From Macrostomum hystrix (taxonomy: Eukaryota; Platyhelminthes; Macrostomidae), in contig CATNEN010000038.1 of assembly GCA_950097015.1 (NCBI GenBank), positions 28,240,501 through 28,304,500 on the forward strand: a stretch of 64,000 nucleotides of DNA. The letters run 5' to 3'. Below, piece after piece: positions 25,628 to 35,389 of this stretch. A program made the position numbers and the translations under genes. Under the pieces are notes generated by a model that worked only from the letters and a program-made list of their open reading frames with translations, searched no databases and was not told the origin of the DNA. Position 1 is the first letter of the stretch; every line of letters begins with the position of its first letter.

Positions 25628-26639
25628 TCTATGCTATGTGTGTTTTCTGATGTTGTTGCAGCGCTGTAAATTTAAAGCCTCTGGTCTTTCCACTGTTTTT
25701 GTGACTTTAAGAAGGGTGCTATTGGCTGCATTTTTTCATTGGTCCATCTTTAAGAATTCTTTAGATGTGTTTCAGGTTTAAAAATTAGTGTTAAGAATTA
25801 GGCGTCTGTTTAATATAGTATCAAATTCGATATTCTATGAAATATTATAGACGAATTTTATAAGTGCTTAACTTTCTCGTATTGTTTTTTTGATTGAATA
25901 CCAATAAAGTTGTCAAGTACAGTACACGTATTGTACAACCTAAGCTTACAAGATGCTCTAGTCTCACTTAATGAATATATTCTTTTAATTTATCACATCT
26001 ATAGCCTATATGTATAGATAGGATTTTGATTTTAGTTTGCTTAATTAACGTGTCATATTTCCTTTCTCTGGTTTTCAATCCCGAATAGTGGAATATCAAC
26101 TTAGAGTTTATTCTGTCTAGTTTGTATTTTGATTTGTTATACATAGCAACCTACTACCTGCCATGAATTTCTTTCTCATTTGCTTGTCGGATATTTTAAA
26201 ATTATAAGACATTTGTATTGCACAAAATTGCTCTCCTAAATTAGCCCAACTACTAAGCTGTTACGTGCGACTTCAAAAAAGCTTTTTCATTCATTAAATC
26301 CAAGAAACAAATCTTGTGCGGTTGCAAAGTTAAATCTAAACGAGATCACAAATTGTGATTTAACGGATCGTGACTGGTCCAGTTTCTAAATTGTAATATA
26401 TTTTTTGTAATCGTAGCTCATGGCTAGTTATTGAATGATTAATATAAGAAACGACATTTAAAAGTAAATTAGAGCTAAGCTAATATATAATAGTGCAGCA
26501 CATGAACATTAGTAGTATCCATAAGCGGAAAAAACTAGACTAAAGTGTCATACTTAGCGAATAAGTGTCCCTCTTGTCCATTTAAATAGACAAGGCAATA
26601 AACGTATTGTCGTTTTGCTTTAGTCATCTTGCATTGTCC
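25628..26639. other. Spacer between tandem receptors
   Basis: AT-rich, without coding sequence. It should contain the promoter of receptor copy A (near 25628-25900) but no clear core element was recognised. Confidence 0.5.
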
Positions 26640-26645
26640 TTTATT
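26640..26645 (-). terminator. Polyadenylation signal of receptor B
   Basis: AATAAA on the minus strand, 60 bp beyond the stop codon of the receptor at 26705-27703. Confidence 0.6.
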
Positions 26646-26704
26646 TGCTACAAAAGCATCGTTACTGACGTAAAAAATAGTAGCTTCTAAGCGATATCAC
26701 TTTT

Positions 26705-27703
26705 TTAAAGATTGCCACTATTCGTCGATCCAGTCCCAGAATACTTGATTGTTGATCCGTTGGCTCCATTCTTGTTTTTGAAAAGCGAGCAAGTGATGAA
26801 ACGTCGAAAGTCTGGCATAAAGATCAGGTACATTAGCGGATTCACAGCGCTGTTCACGTTCAACAAAAATGAGTCCAAATGATCAGCGAATTCTCCGTGC
26901 TGTGTTTCAATTCCAAGACATAACAGAAGGTAGTTAACGGAATCCATCGCAAAAAGCAGTATGAAAGCGGCACTTGTAATGCCTGTCATTAGCGTGAGCT
27001 TTCGGGTTGCTTCGCTCACTTTCCTCCCGCCGGCATCGCTGCTAGATGTGGACCTGAGAGCCGAAGACTTTCGTATTGTTCTCAGAACAATCAGGTACAG
27101 AACAATAGACAAAATCGATGGTAGAACCCAGAATAGAGTAACGTATGTTATACCGAGCGCTTTTAGCGTTACCTGATCTATTTCCGAATAAATGAACCTG
27201 CATGACTTAAAAATATCGGTTCCGTTGTCTACCTGCTGCTTTTCAAATGAGCATATAATCCAACATAGTGGAAACTCAGCGAACGATGGAGATGCGAACA
27301 CAATTATCGCGAAGAGCCTCAGCAACAGAGTTTTGTGTCGCCTGTACCAAAACGGAGCGCACAGGCAGCAGCAGCGCTCGACTGCAATACACACCAGATT
27401 ATAGACACTCATGCTGACTAGTGACCAGTGAATTGCTTGACTAATCACCAACTTGCAGTAGAGCAACCAAAGCCAATCTGGCACCGCTTGTGGAAGTCCT
27501 GGAATGATTGTAATATACTGAATCGTTGTCAGATTAGCTATCATTAGGGCAGCATCGATGATCGTTTGGCTGCGCAGCATCAGAGTACACAGTCTGGTGC
27601 CAATTTTCCGACGTACGCTGAACACCAGAAAGAGCGCATCGAATATAAGTGCCAGAGTTAGTGCTATGGTTAGAACAATGCGAAATGCCTCTTCGTATTC
27701 CAT
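26705..27703 (-). CDS. Orphan rhodopsin-class 7TM receptor, copy B
   Basis: Intronless, exactly 332 residues like copy A, and alignable end to end without gaps until the C-terminal tail. It shares the AVERCCCLCAPFWYRRHK stretch after TM3, the ECL2 cysteine and NPLMY in TM7, and also lacks CWxP. The first ten residues differ only slightly (MEYEEAFRIV). The tails diverge (here ending TNSGNL), which could mean different internalisation or coupling. A 150-bp tract covering TM3 to TM4 is nearly identical in the two genes while the flanks are not. A LINE insertion begins 490 bp upstream of the start codon and may displace distal promoter sequence. Confidence 0.88.
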   Translation of the reverse strand: MEYEEAFRIVLTIALTLALIFDALFLVFSVRRKIGTRLCTLMLRSQTIIDAALMIANLTTIQYITIIPGLPQAVPDWLWLLYCKLVISQAIHWSLVSMSVYNLVCIAVERCCCLCAPFWYRRHKTLLLRLFAIIVFASPSFAEFPLCWIICSFEKQQVDNGTDIFKSCRFIYSEIDQVTLKALGITYVTLFWVLPSILSIVLYLIVLRTIRKSSALRSTSSSDAGGRKVSEATRKLTLMTGITSAAFILLFAMDSVNYLLLCLGIETQHGEFADHLDSFLLNVNSAVNPLMYLIFMPDFRRFITCSLFKNKNGANGSTIKYSGTGSTNSGNL

Positions 27704-28175
27704 TGCAAGCCTAATTCGTCTTCCTATATATTTTACTACTTTGCTTTTAAAGACATTTTTGCTAAAAATTCCTGGTTTTTATAGGCGAAAAATCCGTTAG
27801 CTAACTTTAATTGGTTCTTAAGTTCCAGAAGAACCAATAGGTCCTTGTTCTTTTAAGAGACACTAATAAGTTTCGTTAGCTTTTTCAGCTCTCGTTAAGT
27901 GATCTTTAATAAAAAATCACGGACTACTTCCTCTGCAAAAAGTCTTTGAGCTTTACTTCACTAGTCGGTGTAAAGGGTCTTCCTAAAAAATCAGTGAATC
28001 TATTTGCTTCGGACCTGTCTTTTTCATATTAATTCTTTGTTTAAAAGAGCTGCCCTGTCGTCGATAAGCTAATCCAATAGGGTTTCCGTCGCTGGTTTAG
28101 GTCCTGATTGGCGCTATTGTCGTGTCGTCACTAGGCTAAGAAAGTTCCTTTCTAATTTACCAGTAATATTGGTTA
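27704..28175. other. Upstream region of receptor B
   Basis: AT-rich, no gene. A 10-bp-arm hairpin (attggttctt / aagaaccaat) is at 27810-27838. Confidence 0.5.
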
Positions 28176-28189
28176 AATATTTGCGCCTT
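28176..28189. repeat. LINE target-site duplication, 3' side
   Basis: aatatttgcgcctt, identical to 34241-34254, directly flanks the element at its 3' end in element orientation. Confidence 0.93.
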
Positions 28190-28306
28190 TGACTTACTTG
28201 ACTTAGCGGCAGGGGGCCTCCATGACGGACGCAGCGAGGAGGCGGCTGTTGCCGCCCATATCGCTAACCCCTGGCAGCCAGACGGCCTCCAGCGAGGCGG
28301 TGCCGC

Positions 28307-31300
28307 TCAGGGTGGTCCGTCGGTCGGTTCCGCCGCGCGATCTTCCTCGCCATAGGCTGGGAAGAAATCAGCTCGGCCGGTATCCCGGAGGAAGTGGGCG
28401 AGCTGAGGGATGTTCTCGGGCGAGCAGGCTTCGGCAAGAGTCGGTGCCGGCCCGAGGTGTTTTAGCCTAGCCCGGGTGAAGGCCGGGCAGTGGCAAATGA
28501 AATGCTCGGCGTTTTCACGGCCGGAGCAGCAGAAAGGACACGTTTCCTCAGGCACGTGGCCTTGGAGGTAGCGGTGTCTGGTGAAGCAGCCATGTCCCGA
28601 AAGGGCCATGGTGACTGCTCTCAGGTCTCTGCGGTTTAGCCTGAGTAAGGCCTTACGCAGGTTACTAGAGGGGGTTGGCACCGCAGCCCTGGACTGGCGA
28701 CAGTTCAGGGTGCTGGACCACCTCCTCCGGTGCTGGGTCTCCATCCAGTGGTTGATGCTGGAGTTGACAACGGAGGCGGGGATCGGGGATTCCGGGCCCG
28801 GGCCCATCAGGGAGCTGGCTGCTCCAGCCTTTGCAAGCTCGTCCGCCATCTCATTCCCTGTGAGCCCGGCGTGCCCAGGGATCCACATCAGCTCCACCTT
28901 GTTAGACTGCGCCAAACCGTTTAACTGGGTGTTGCAGTCCAAGGTGGTTCTGGAGCGAGAGGTGCAGCGACTGAGGGCCTTGAGGGCTGCTTGACTGTCG
29001 GAGTGAAAAAAGATCCTCCGACCAGCCAGCTGCCTCTGGCGCAGCTCAGCCGCACAGAAGCTGATGGCGAGCATTTCGTTTTGGAAAACGCTTGAGCTCT
29101 TGCCACAGTGTTGGGAGTGGGTCCAGAGGACCTCGCCACCCGAGGCGACGCACACCCCGAATCCCGATTTACCGTTCATCAGGGAGCCGTCAGTGTAACA
29201 GTGGACTGCGGGGTCATCCCAGCAGTCCTTTACCTCATTACGAGGGAAGATGCTGACTTTGTACCTGTGGCTCCGGAGTAAAGTGGCCGGGGCCCCGTCC
29301 GAAAGGATGGTGAGCCCTCCGCACTCGCCCAGAGTTTTCAGGCAGAGGTCAGAGTGGGGCAGAAGGGAGCGCTTCGAGAAGGCTCGCGAATTCTGGAAGG
29401 ATACACCCGCATCAAGGAGACGACGGGTGGACTTTGCCGCTTCCCCCTTAACAAAAATGTCAATGGGTGTAGCGTTGAGGAAAGCGTTCATGCCTTCAAA
29501 GGGAGTGGAGGGTGGGGCGCCCAGCGTCATGCGACAGGCTCTGCCCTGCACCCTATAAAGCGCCTCCAGGTTTTTCTGGATGCTCATGGCACTGGCCCAG
29601 ATGAGGCCAGCGTAAGCGACTGACGGTCTAATGATCGCCGTGTAAATCCACCAAAGGTTTTTGGGGGTTAGCCCCCAAGTGGTGCCCACGGCTCGCCTGA
29701 CTTGCGCCAGAATGGCCAGGGCCCTCTTGGCCTTTGTGGTAATGTGCGGGGTCCAGTTAAGCCTATGGTCTAGCAGGATACCAAGGCACCGGACCTGCTT
29801 TTCCATGGCAATATTCTTGCCATAGAGAGTCAGAGGCTCAATGGTCCAGCGCAGCCTGCTGGTAAACATAACCGCAACGGTCTTGGACTCAGAGAGTCGG
29901 AGCCCGCATTGGTCCGCCCAGCGCACCGCCCTGTTGATAAAGCCCTGAATGAGGTCCCTGGTGGTTTCCGCCGAGGGGCCCGCGCAGATGGCGGTCACAT
30001 CGTCGGCATATCCCACCTTCAGGACTGGGTCAGGCCGAGTGCTTTTTAGCAGCTCATCCATGACGAGATTCCACAGCAGTGGGGTGAGGACGCCACCTTG
30101 GGGCCCTCCTTTTAGGACAGGTGCCGAGAGCACCCTGCCTTCGAGGTGGGCCACCACGTGGCGATTCCGGATCATGTACATGACCCAACGGACGAGGTGG
30201 GGGTGAGTGGCCCTGGAAACCAGGGCCTTCTCAAAGGCTTCGAAAATAACGTTATCGAAGGCCCCCTCAATATCAAGGAAAACAGCCAGGGCAAAACCGC
30301 TGCCCAGCACTGCCTTCTCGAGAGTCTCCACAATGCAGTGGAGGGCGCTCTCCGTGGACCGGCCCGCCCGAAAGGCGTGCTGGTTTGGTGAGAGCGGGGC
30401 CCGCCCTAGCTCTACAGTAAGAAGGCGCCAGAGCACCAGTCTTTCCATGAGCTTGAGGCAGGTGGAAGTCAAGCTTATCGGGCGATAAGACTTGACCGAG
30501 CGATAGTCGCCTTTGGCGGGCTTCGGGATGAAGACGACCCGGGCTTCATGCCACCGCGCTGGTACGTAGCCCAGCACGATGCAGGCCCGTAGAAGTCTGC
30601 AGAGGAGATGGAGGAAGCGGCCATTTTTAACCGCTTCATGCAGAAAGGCCGGATATATACCATCTGGCCCAGGTGCTTTAAAAGGATTGAATGACTTAGC
30701 CGCGCGAACGATGCGGTCATTCGTAACGAGTGACTGAGCCAGGCCCTGACCTCCACGCGAGTGGTCGTCTGGGCCGAAGTGCGCCGGTACACTCGGGAAG
30801 AAATGCCCTAGCATAAGCTCGAGCGTTTCCTCCGGGCGCTCAGTGATCGAGCCGTCCGGCTTTTTAATCGATGAGAGCTTGGAGAAGCGGTCGTTGGTGA
30901 GCGCCTTTACCACGCGGGCCGTGGGCCGCGAGCCCTCAAGCCCTTCGCAGTATTGTCGCCACTTGTCCGCTTTTGCCCTTCTGACCCGGCCCTTAAACTC
31001 GTGGATGGCGCGAGTATAGGCCTCTTTGTCATCAGGGTCGTGCGAGGTTTTCAGCTTCCTCTGGAGAGCCTTAGCTCGGCGTCTTAGGACTCCGAGCTCG
31101 GGGTTCCACCAGGGGGCCGATTTTTTGCCTTTGTAGGCTTTGAGCGGGCAAGCCATTTCGTAGGCCTCTGTGATGGCGCCGCCCAGCAGGGCAGCCACTC
31201 CATCCAGGTCCTGCGTGGTTTCCATGGCCATGGAGGGGTCAGAATCCCGAAGGCCCTCATGCAGCTTTTGGCTGAACGCGGGCCAGTCGGTATTTCTGAC

Positions 31301-32011
31301 ATTACGCCTCCAAATAGGCTTTTGCTTCTTATCGGGGGTGCCGATGTTGAAACGGATGAAACGGTGGTCCGAGAGCGAGCTTTCGGTCTCCCACACCTCC
31401 CACCCCAGCACCCTTGGGAGGATGCCGGGTGAGGCCAGGGTGACGTCAAGCACCTCAGCCCACCGCCCATTGTCGAAAGTGGGCGTGTTGCCCACATTGC
31501 AGAAGTTTAGAGGCGTGCCGCTGACGAAGGCCAGGAGCTCTTCGCCGCGGTCATTGATTTTTGAGCTACCCCAGTGGGTGTGATGCGAGTTTACATCTCC
31601 CGCGAGGAGCAGCTCGAAGTTTCGTGCCCTGGCGAATTCACAGAGGGCGACGAGGGTATCGCTAACCACGGGGGCGTCGCCTGCCAGGTAGGCGGATGCC
31701 ACGAGGGTCAACTTGTTAGGCACAATGTGTGCAGATTGGATGACGCAGATGTCCCCGTTAGAGAGATCGGGTCTCATCCACGCATTTAAGGCTTTTGCGG
31801 CATAGATCAGTGATCTAGGGCGGACAGAGTCTGCCATGCAGAAGCAGTCATAGCCAGCAGGAATGTTGCTTGGCTTGTTCTTTGATAGCCAGGGCTCCTG
31901 CACAAGTACAAGGCCCGGCATCATGCGCTCTGTCGTGCGCATCAGATTGACTGATGCTGCCACGCAGTGCTGGGTGTTAACTTGCAGACATGATATTCCG
32001 GGGATCATCAT
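28307..32011 (-). CDS. LINE ORF2: endonuclease-RT-RNase H
   Basis: 1,234 residues, no stops. The N-terminal APE-type endonuclease shows E39 (VQEPW), GDVN (138-141), D189 and SDH (214-216). The reverse transcriptase (about 490-760) has [34 protein letters not shown] and the catalytic YADD at 668-671. A ribonuclease H domain follows with D941 (YTDGS), E979, D1005 (HSDSQAAL), H1047 (IPGHAG) and D1057 (NEMAD). A C-terminal zinc knuckle has C1158, C1161, H1170 and C1175 (CPFC...EHF...CP). The protein would nick target DNA and prime cDNA synthesis there. RNase H plus APE places it in the I/R1/LOA-like assemblage; the exact clade needs a tree. All catalytic residues I can identify are intact. Confidence 0.96.
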   Translation of the reverse strand: MMIPGISCLQVNTQHCVAASVNLMRTTERMMPGLVLVQEPWLSKNKPSNIPAGYDCFCMADSVRPRSLIYAAKALNAWMRPDLSNGDICVIQSAHIVPNKLTLVASAYLAGDAPVVSDTLVALCEFARARNFELLLAGDVNSHHTHWGSSKINDRGEELLAFVSGTPLNFCNVGNTPTFDNGRWAEVLDVTLASPGILPRVLGWEVWETESSLSDHRFIRFNIGTPDKKQKPIWRRNVRNTDWPAFSQKLHEGLRDSDPSMAMETTQDLDGVAALLGGAITEAYEMACPLKAYKGKKSAPWWNPELGVLRRRAKALQRKLKTSHDPDDKEAYTRAIHEFKGRVRRAKADKWRQYCEGLEGSRPTARVVKALTNDRFSKLSSIKKPDGSITERPEETLELMLGHFFPSVPAHFGPDDHSRGGQGLAQSLVTNDRIVRAAKSFNPFKAPGPDGIYPAFLHEAVKNGRFLHLLCRLLRACIVLGYVPARWHEARVVFIPKPAKGDYRSVKSYRPISLTSTCLKLMERLVLWRLLTVELGRAPLSPNQHAFRAGRSTESALHCIVETLEKAVLGSGFALAVFLDIEGAFDNVIFEAFEKALVSRATHPHLVRWVMYMIRNRHVVAHLEGRVLSAPVLKGGPQGGVLTPLLWNLVMDELLKSTRPDPVLKVGYADDVTAICAGPSAETTRDLIQGFINRAVRWADQCGLRLSESKTVAVMFTSRLRWTIEPLTLYGKNIAMEKQVRCLGILLDHRLNWTPHITTKAKRALAILAQVRRAVGTTWGLTPKNLWWIYTAIIRPSVAYAGLIWASAMSIQKNLEALYRVQGRACRMTLGAPPSTPFEGMNAFLNATPIDIFVKGEAAKSTRRLLDAGVSFQNSRAFSKRSLLPHSDLCLKTLGECGGLTILSDGAPATLLRSHRYKVSIFPRNEVKDCWDDPAVHCYTDGSLMNGKSGFGVCVASGGEVLWTHSQHCGKSSSVFQNEMLAISFCAAELRQRQLAGRRIFFHSDSQAALKALSRCTSRSRTTLDCNTQLNGLAQSNKVELMWIPGHAGLTGNEMADELAKAGAASSLMGPGPESPIPASVVNSSINHWMETQHRRRWSSTLNCRQSRAAVPTPSSNLRKALLRLNRRDLRAVTMALSGHGCFTRHRYLQGHVPEETCPFCCSGRENAEHFICHCPAFTRARLKHLGPAPTLAEACSPENIPQLAHFLRDTGRADFFPAYGEEDRAAEPTDGPP

Positions 32012-32023
32012 GCAGGCAGAGGT

Positions 32024-33583
32024 CTACTTGGAGGGGGACCCAGCCAGAAGGCGGTCCTCCTCCTCCGGGTCGATGTCGGTAGCCATGGGCTCCTCCGTGC
32101 CCAGGCCCCGAGCCGGAGACGGGAACTCGACGGCGTCAGCCGCCCAGTCCCCGCCCCCGGCCCCGAGCCCAGGCCCAGAGTCGCCCTCAACTGGAGCCGA
32201 CACCGCTCCCTGGGCCGTGGGAGGGGCGCTCGAAGGGCCCTGCTCGATGGAGCTGGGCACCTCTGAGGCCTCCCCCGTAGCCCTTGGTTGCGGCGCCTGC
32301 CCCGGTGGGCCACCGCGCATCTCAGCGCGCAGCTGGGCCATCTTGGCGGTTCGCACCACCTCGGAGGCCCGCTGGAGAAGGCCCCGGCGCTTTGTGACAC
32401 GCGCGGGGCGACGCTCAGAGCTGCCAGCGATGGCACGCTCTGGCCTTTTTTGGCGGGACGACTGGGCCCTGCCCCCAGTCCCAGCCTTGGGGTCCGAGGA
32501 CCCTTCATTGGCCGGTACGGTGGTGGGCCCGGTCTGACCTCGGGTTTTATCCGCCTCGAAGGCGAAGATTTTGGTCTTCCACAGACCAATGCAAATGTTG
32601 GCGCCATCTGGGTAGCGGCGTGTCCATTGCTCGGACAGGCCCAGAATGGCGGTGAAACCGGTGCCGTCGGGGCGCAGGATCGTGCGGTGCACGATCAGGC
32701 CCGCTGTCGGCAGCTCCCGGTTCATCGCGATGAGGCCCCTGCGGAGGTCCTCAGCGCTGGTGACGACACTTTTCGCCGGGACGAAGATACGGTGTCGCTT
32801 GGTCTTTGGTGGCTCGTTCTCCCGTAGGAACTCGAGGCCAGCCGCCCAGCTCTGCGTGGGCAGCAACTCGAGGAGCCGCCGCCCCGATTCCGCATCGCCG
32901 GGCCAGACGACGAAGCACGATTCCCTGGTAGCGCTTGCGCCGACCGCCAGGGGCTCGCCCTTCAGTTGAAGTTGCCACAACATAGCATCTATGTTGCGGC
33001 AAATGTCGCTGAGCTGTTCGCTGCTCAGCCTTTTCCCGTCTCTGCCGGTGATGATGACGGCAGGTTGCCTACGTGCGATGGCGGCGTAGGTAGCTTGTGG
33101 TCCCGGGCCCTGTCCGGTGGCGTCCCCACCCTCGGGATCTGCGTCGGCGGTGGGCACTGGGCCCTCCGCCTCCGCTTCTCCTTCGGGCCGGGCAGCCGTC
33201 CGGATGGGCGCCGGGCCCTCCTTGGCCCGCGACCCTGGCCTCGGGGCGTCGTGGGCTCCGCCCCGTGCAGGAGCCTGGGCAGGAGGCACAAGGCCCCCCG
33301 CCCCAGCCCCCGCCCTAGGCAGAGCCCCTTCGGCCCCTCTGGCCTGGGCCTGGTCCTTGGTCAATGGAGCCGACGTGCCGTGGGCCAGCATGCGCCTACG
33401 GCGTTTTGCCGCTCCAGAGGTGGTGGAGCGCTTAGCGCCCCGGTCATCGCGCGAGTTGGGCAGCGCGGCATTTGTGGCGGTCGCGGGGCCAGCTAGCCCG
33501 GGCGCCGCAGCGTGTATGGCCTCAGGCACCATGGTGTCCTCGGCCGGAGCAGTTGAAGGGCTAGAAGCCATTGAAAGCTGCAA
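32024..33583 (-). CDS. LINE ORF1 protein
   Basis: 519 residues. Residues 1-150 are Ala/Pro/Gly-rich and probably disordered, with a basic patch (AKRRRRM). A folded central region (about 155-345) begins TYAAIARRQPAVII and ends with GLWKTKIFAFEAD; its layout resembles the DUF4780-type nucleic-acid-binding domain seen in ORF1 of several invertebrate LINEs, an inference from pattern only. The C-terminal 170 residues are again low-complexity and end acidic. No CCHC knuckles are visible. Its stop lies 12 bp before the ORF2 start, so ORF2 translation likely needs reinitiation or coupling. A second in-frame Met at codon 5 is an alternative start. Confidence 0.9.
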   Translation of the reverse strand: MQLSMASSPSTAPAEDTMVPEAIHAAAPGLAGPATATNAALPNSRDDRGAKRSTTSGAAKRRRRMLAHGTSAPLTKDQAQARGAEGALPRAGAGAGGLVPPAQAPARGGAHDAPRPGSRAKEGPAPIRTAARPEGEAEAEGPVPTADADPEGGDATGQGPGPQATYAAIARRQPAVIITGRDGKRLSSEQLSDICRNIDAMLWQLQLKGEPLAVGASATRESCFVVWPGDAESGRRLLELLPTQSWAAGLEFLRENEPPKTKRHRIFVPAKSVVTSAEDLRRGLIAMNRELPTAGLIVHRTILRPDGTGFTAILGLSEQWTRRYPDGANICIGLWKTKIFAFEADKTRGQTGPTTVPANEGSSDPKAGTGGRAQSSRQKRPERAIAGSSERRPARVTKRRGLLQRASEVVRTAKMAQLRAEMRGGPPGQAPQPRATGEASEVPSSIEQGPSSAPPTAQGAVSAPVEGDSGPGLGAGGGDWAADAVEFPSPARGLGTEEPMATDIDPEEEDRLLAGSPSK

Positions 33584-33819
33584 TGAAGAGAGGGGCTTCC
33601 TGTAGACACAGGCAGGAATAACCCGCTCAGCCGCGATCCCAAAACTGAGCGGGGGCAGCCAAAAAAGACAAGTTACAACCCGGGGTGGGATGCCAGGACC
33701 ACCGGGAGGAACCGTAAGAGACCAGACTACTCCCTGGCCAAGCGTCCATCAGCACGGTCAACACTGGGACATTGGAGGGTGCCATTGAGCCGGCGCCGAG
33801 GCCTGCGGGCTGGCCGCAA

Positions 33820-33975
33820 ACCCTGTTAAGGTCAAAGGGTGACACCTGTCCCTCAGGGCCGTAGCCAGAGGTACCTGATCACGCACAGGTGCACGAAAAT
33901 TGCGGACAAGCCACATACCCTGTTAAGGTCAAAGGGTGACACCTTTCCCTCCAGCCGGGGCTAGAGGTACCCAGT
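33820..33975. repeat. 97-bp-spaced duplication in LINE 5' leader
   Basis: accctgttaaggtcaaaggg followed by tgacacct occurs at 33820 and at 33917, with a related tail (agaggtacc) after each. Repeated leader modules are common in LINE promoters; here the function is inferred only. Confidence 0.85.
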
Positions 33976-34240
33976 TTGGCCGGAGGCCCTGGATGGGTCA
34001 TCCAGCGCTGTTGCCCATTCTGTCCGGCTGCCCTAGGGTCAGCCTTGAACACTCGCGGGACGTGTACCCATGGGTCAGCTGACGGGACAGCGTTGGAGGG
34101 ATTCCTGCACCCGAAGGTACAGGTCTCCTTCCTGCCAGGCCTGCTCAAAAAACGGCTGCAGGTGTGAGGCATCGCAGACCAAAGCCCGTGGGCCTGGACT
34201 GACTCATACCTCACAGGCACTGTGTCCCGCCGGTGCGAGC

Positions 34241-34254
34241 AATATTTGCGCCTT
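34241..34254. repeat. LINE target-site duplication, 5' side
   Basis: aatatttgcgcctt, the exact partner of 28176-28189, next to the first base of the element in its own orientation. Confidence 0.93.
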
Positions 34255-35389
34255 ACACACGCATAATATTACACGCAAACTTGTCAAAACGTGCATCAGG
34301 GAGAGAGTAAAAGTAGAGAGGATGGCTCGCCGTTATAATCAAGCAGTCCATACGACTCGCATAGCAGTGCCAGTGATCAGTTCCCTGGCACTACAAAAGT
34401 TTTTAACTTCTTTATATTCTCTTTGAGTTCTCTTTGGGATGCACAGATGTCTTCAATATCTTAGGAACTTCTCAATAAAAATTCTTATTCTCATAAAAGC
34501 TGTGTTAAGCATTTCACTTTAAGGTCCACAACTAAATGGCTTCTTCGTTCCACGAGTATTTTGTAACTCCACCGAGATTTTGGCTGTTTGATTTTACTAA
34601 CCGCGTAAATTTTCATAATTGTCCGACTTGTCTGAAAAAAACATTTCATAGATTTATTGGGCTTTTACCAAATTTCCCAAGTAGCAGTTTTTTGTTTGAT
34701 GCCTTTGACAAATAATATGCTTGTATGGTGTTCGCTTTTACGTCTCTCAAGCTGCGTGATAAGGCTTGTTCTTGCTTTGTTTTGCTCGCGATTTATTAAG
34801 AGAATTTCGCATCAGTGCGTGCTCATTTTCTTAAATCAGTCGATAGCTTAGTCAAGACATTTGATCCAAAAGGATTAGAAGGATTAGGAAAAAAGATTTT
34901 TTGCCTCAGAGTGCAGTAAATTTTGTCAATATCTTTCATTTATCTGGTGCCCTTATAGTTCATTTTAATAAGTAACTTTTGAACTTAAAGATATTAAATC
35001 ATAACTTTCTAAGTTATAAAGATTTTTAGATATATAGCCTTATCTCTTAACGTTAGAAAAACCGCTTAAGCGTTTCAAATACTTTATCCTAAAATACCCT
35101 CAAAATTTTGTTGACAGAGACACGTTGTATCATTGCAATTGCGCCTGCATTTTAATTCGTACTTTAGCATAAATAAGCTTAGATGTTTGAAATGTAGCAA
35201 ATAAAGAATATTTTATGCTTACGTTGGCTAGACGAGAATGGCATTTAAACTAACTACTAAAGATTATCCGTATTTGAAAACAGTCGTTCACGATAAGACT
35301 TTGCCAGCGCAATTTTTCCTTAATTTTCATCTATTTTTGACAAACTAAACTAAAAGCCAAGAGAAATCACAATAGCAACAAAAAAGTAA
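34255..35389. other. Intergenic, AT-rich
   Basis: No gene seen; the 3' part precedes the four-exon gene and should hold its promoter. Confidence 0.5.

Larger units (their letters stand above)
28190..34240 (-). mobile_element. Complete non-LTR retrotransposon (I/Jockey/R1 group)
   Basis: 6,051-bp minus-strand element bounded by an exact 14-bp target-site duplication. It has a roughly 657-bp 5' leader (with a 97-bp-spaced internal duplication), ORF1, a 12-bp gap, ORF2 and a short 3' UTR of about 117 bp. The 3' end is not poly(A) but the simple sequence taagtcaagtaagtca. Both ORFs are uninterrupted and the duplication is perfect, so this insertion is young. It is much more GC-rich than the flanking DNA. 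Confidence 0.95.

Noticed and set aside
32288-33605. Plus-strand frames of 160-180 codons opposite LINE ORF1
   Set aside because: GC-rich shadows of the ORF1 coding strand with no domain.
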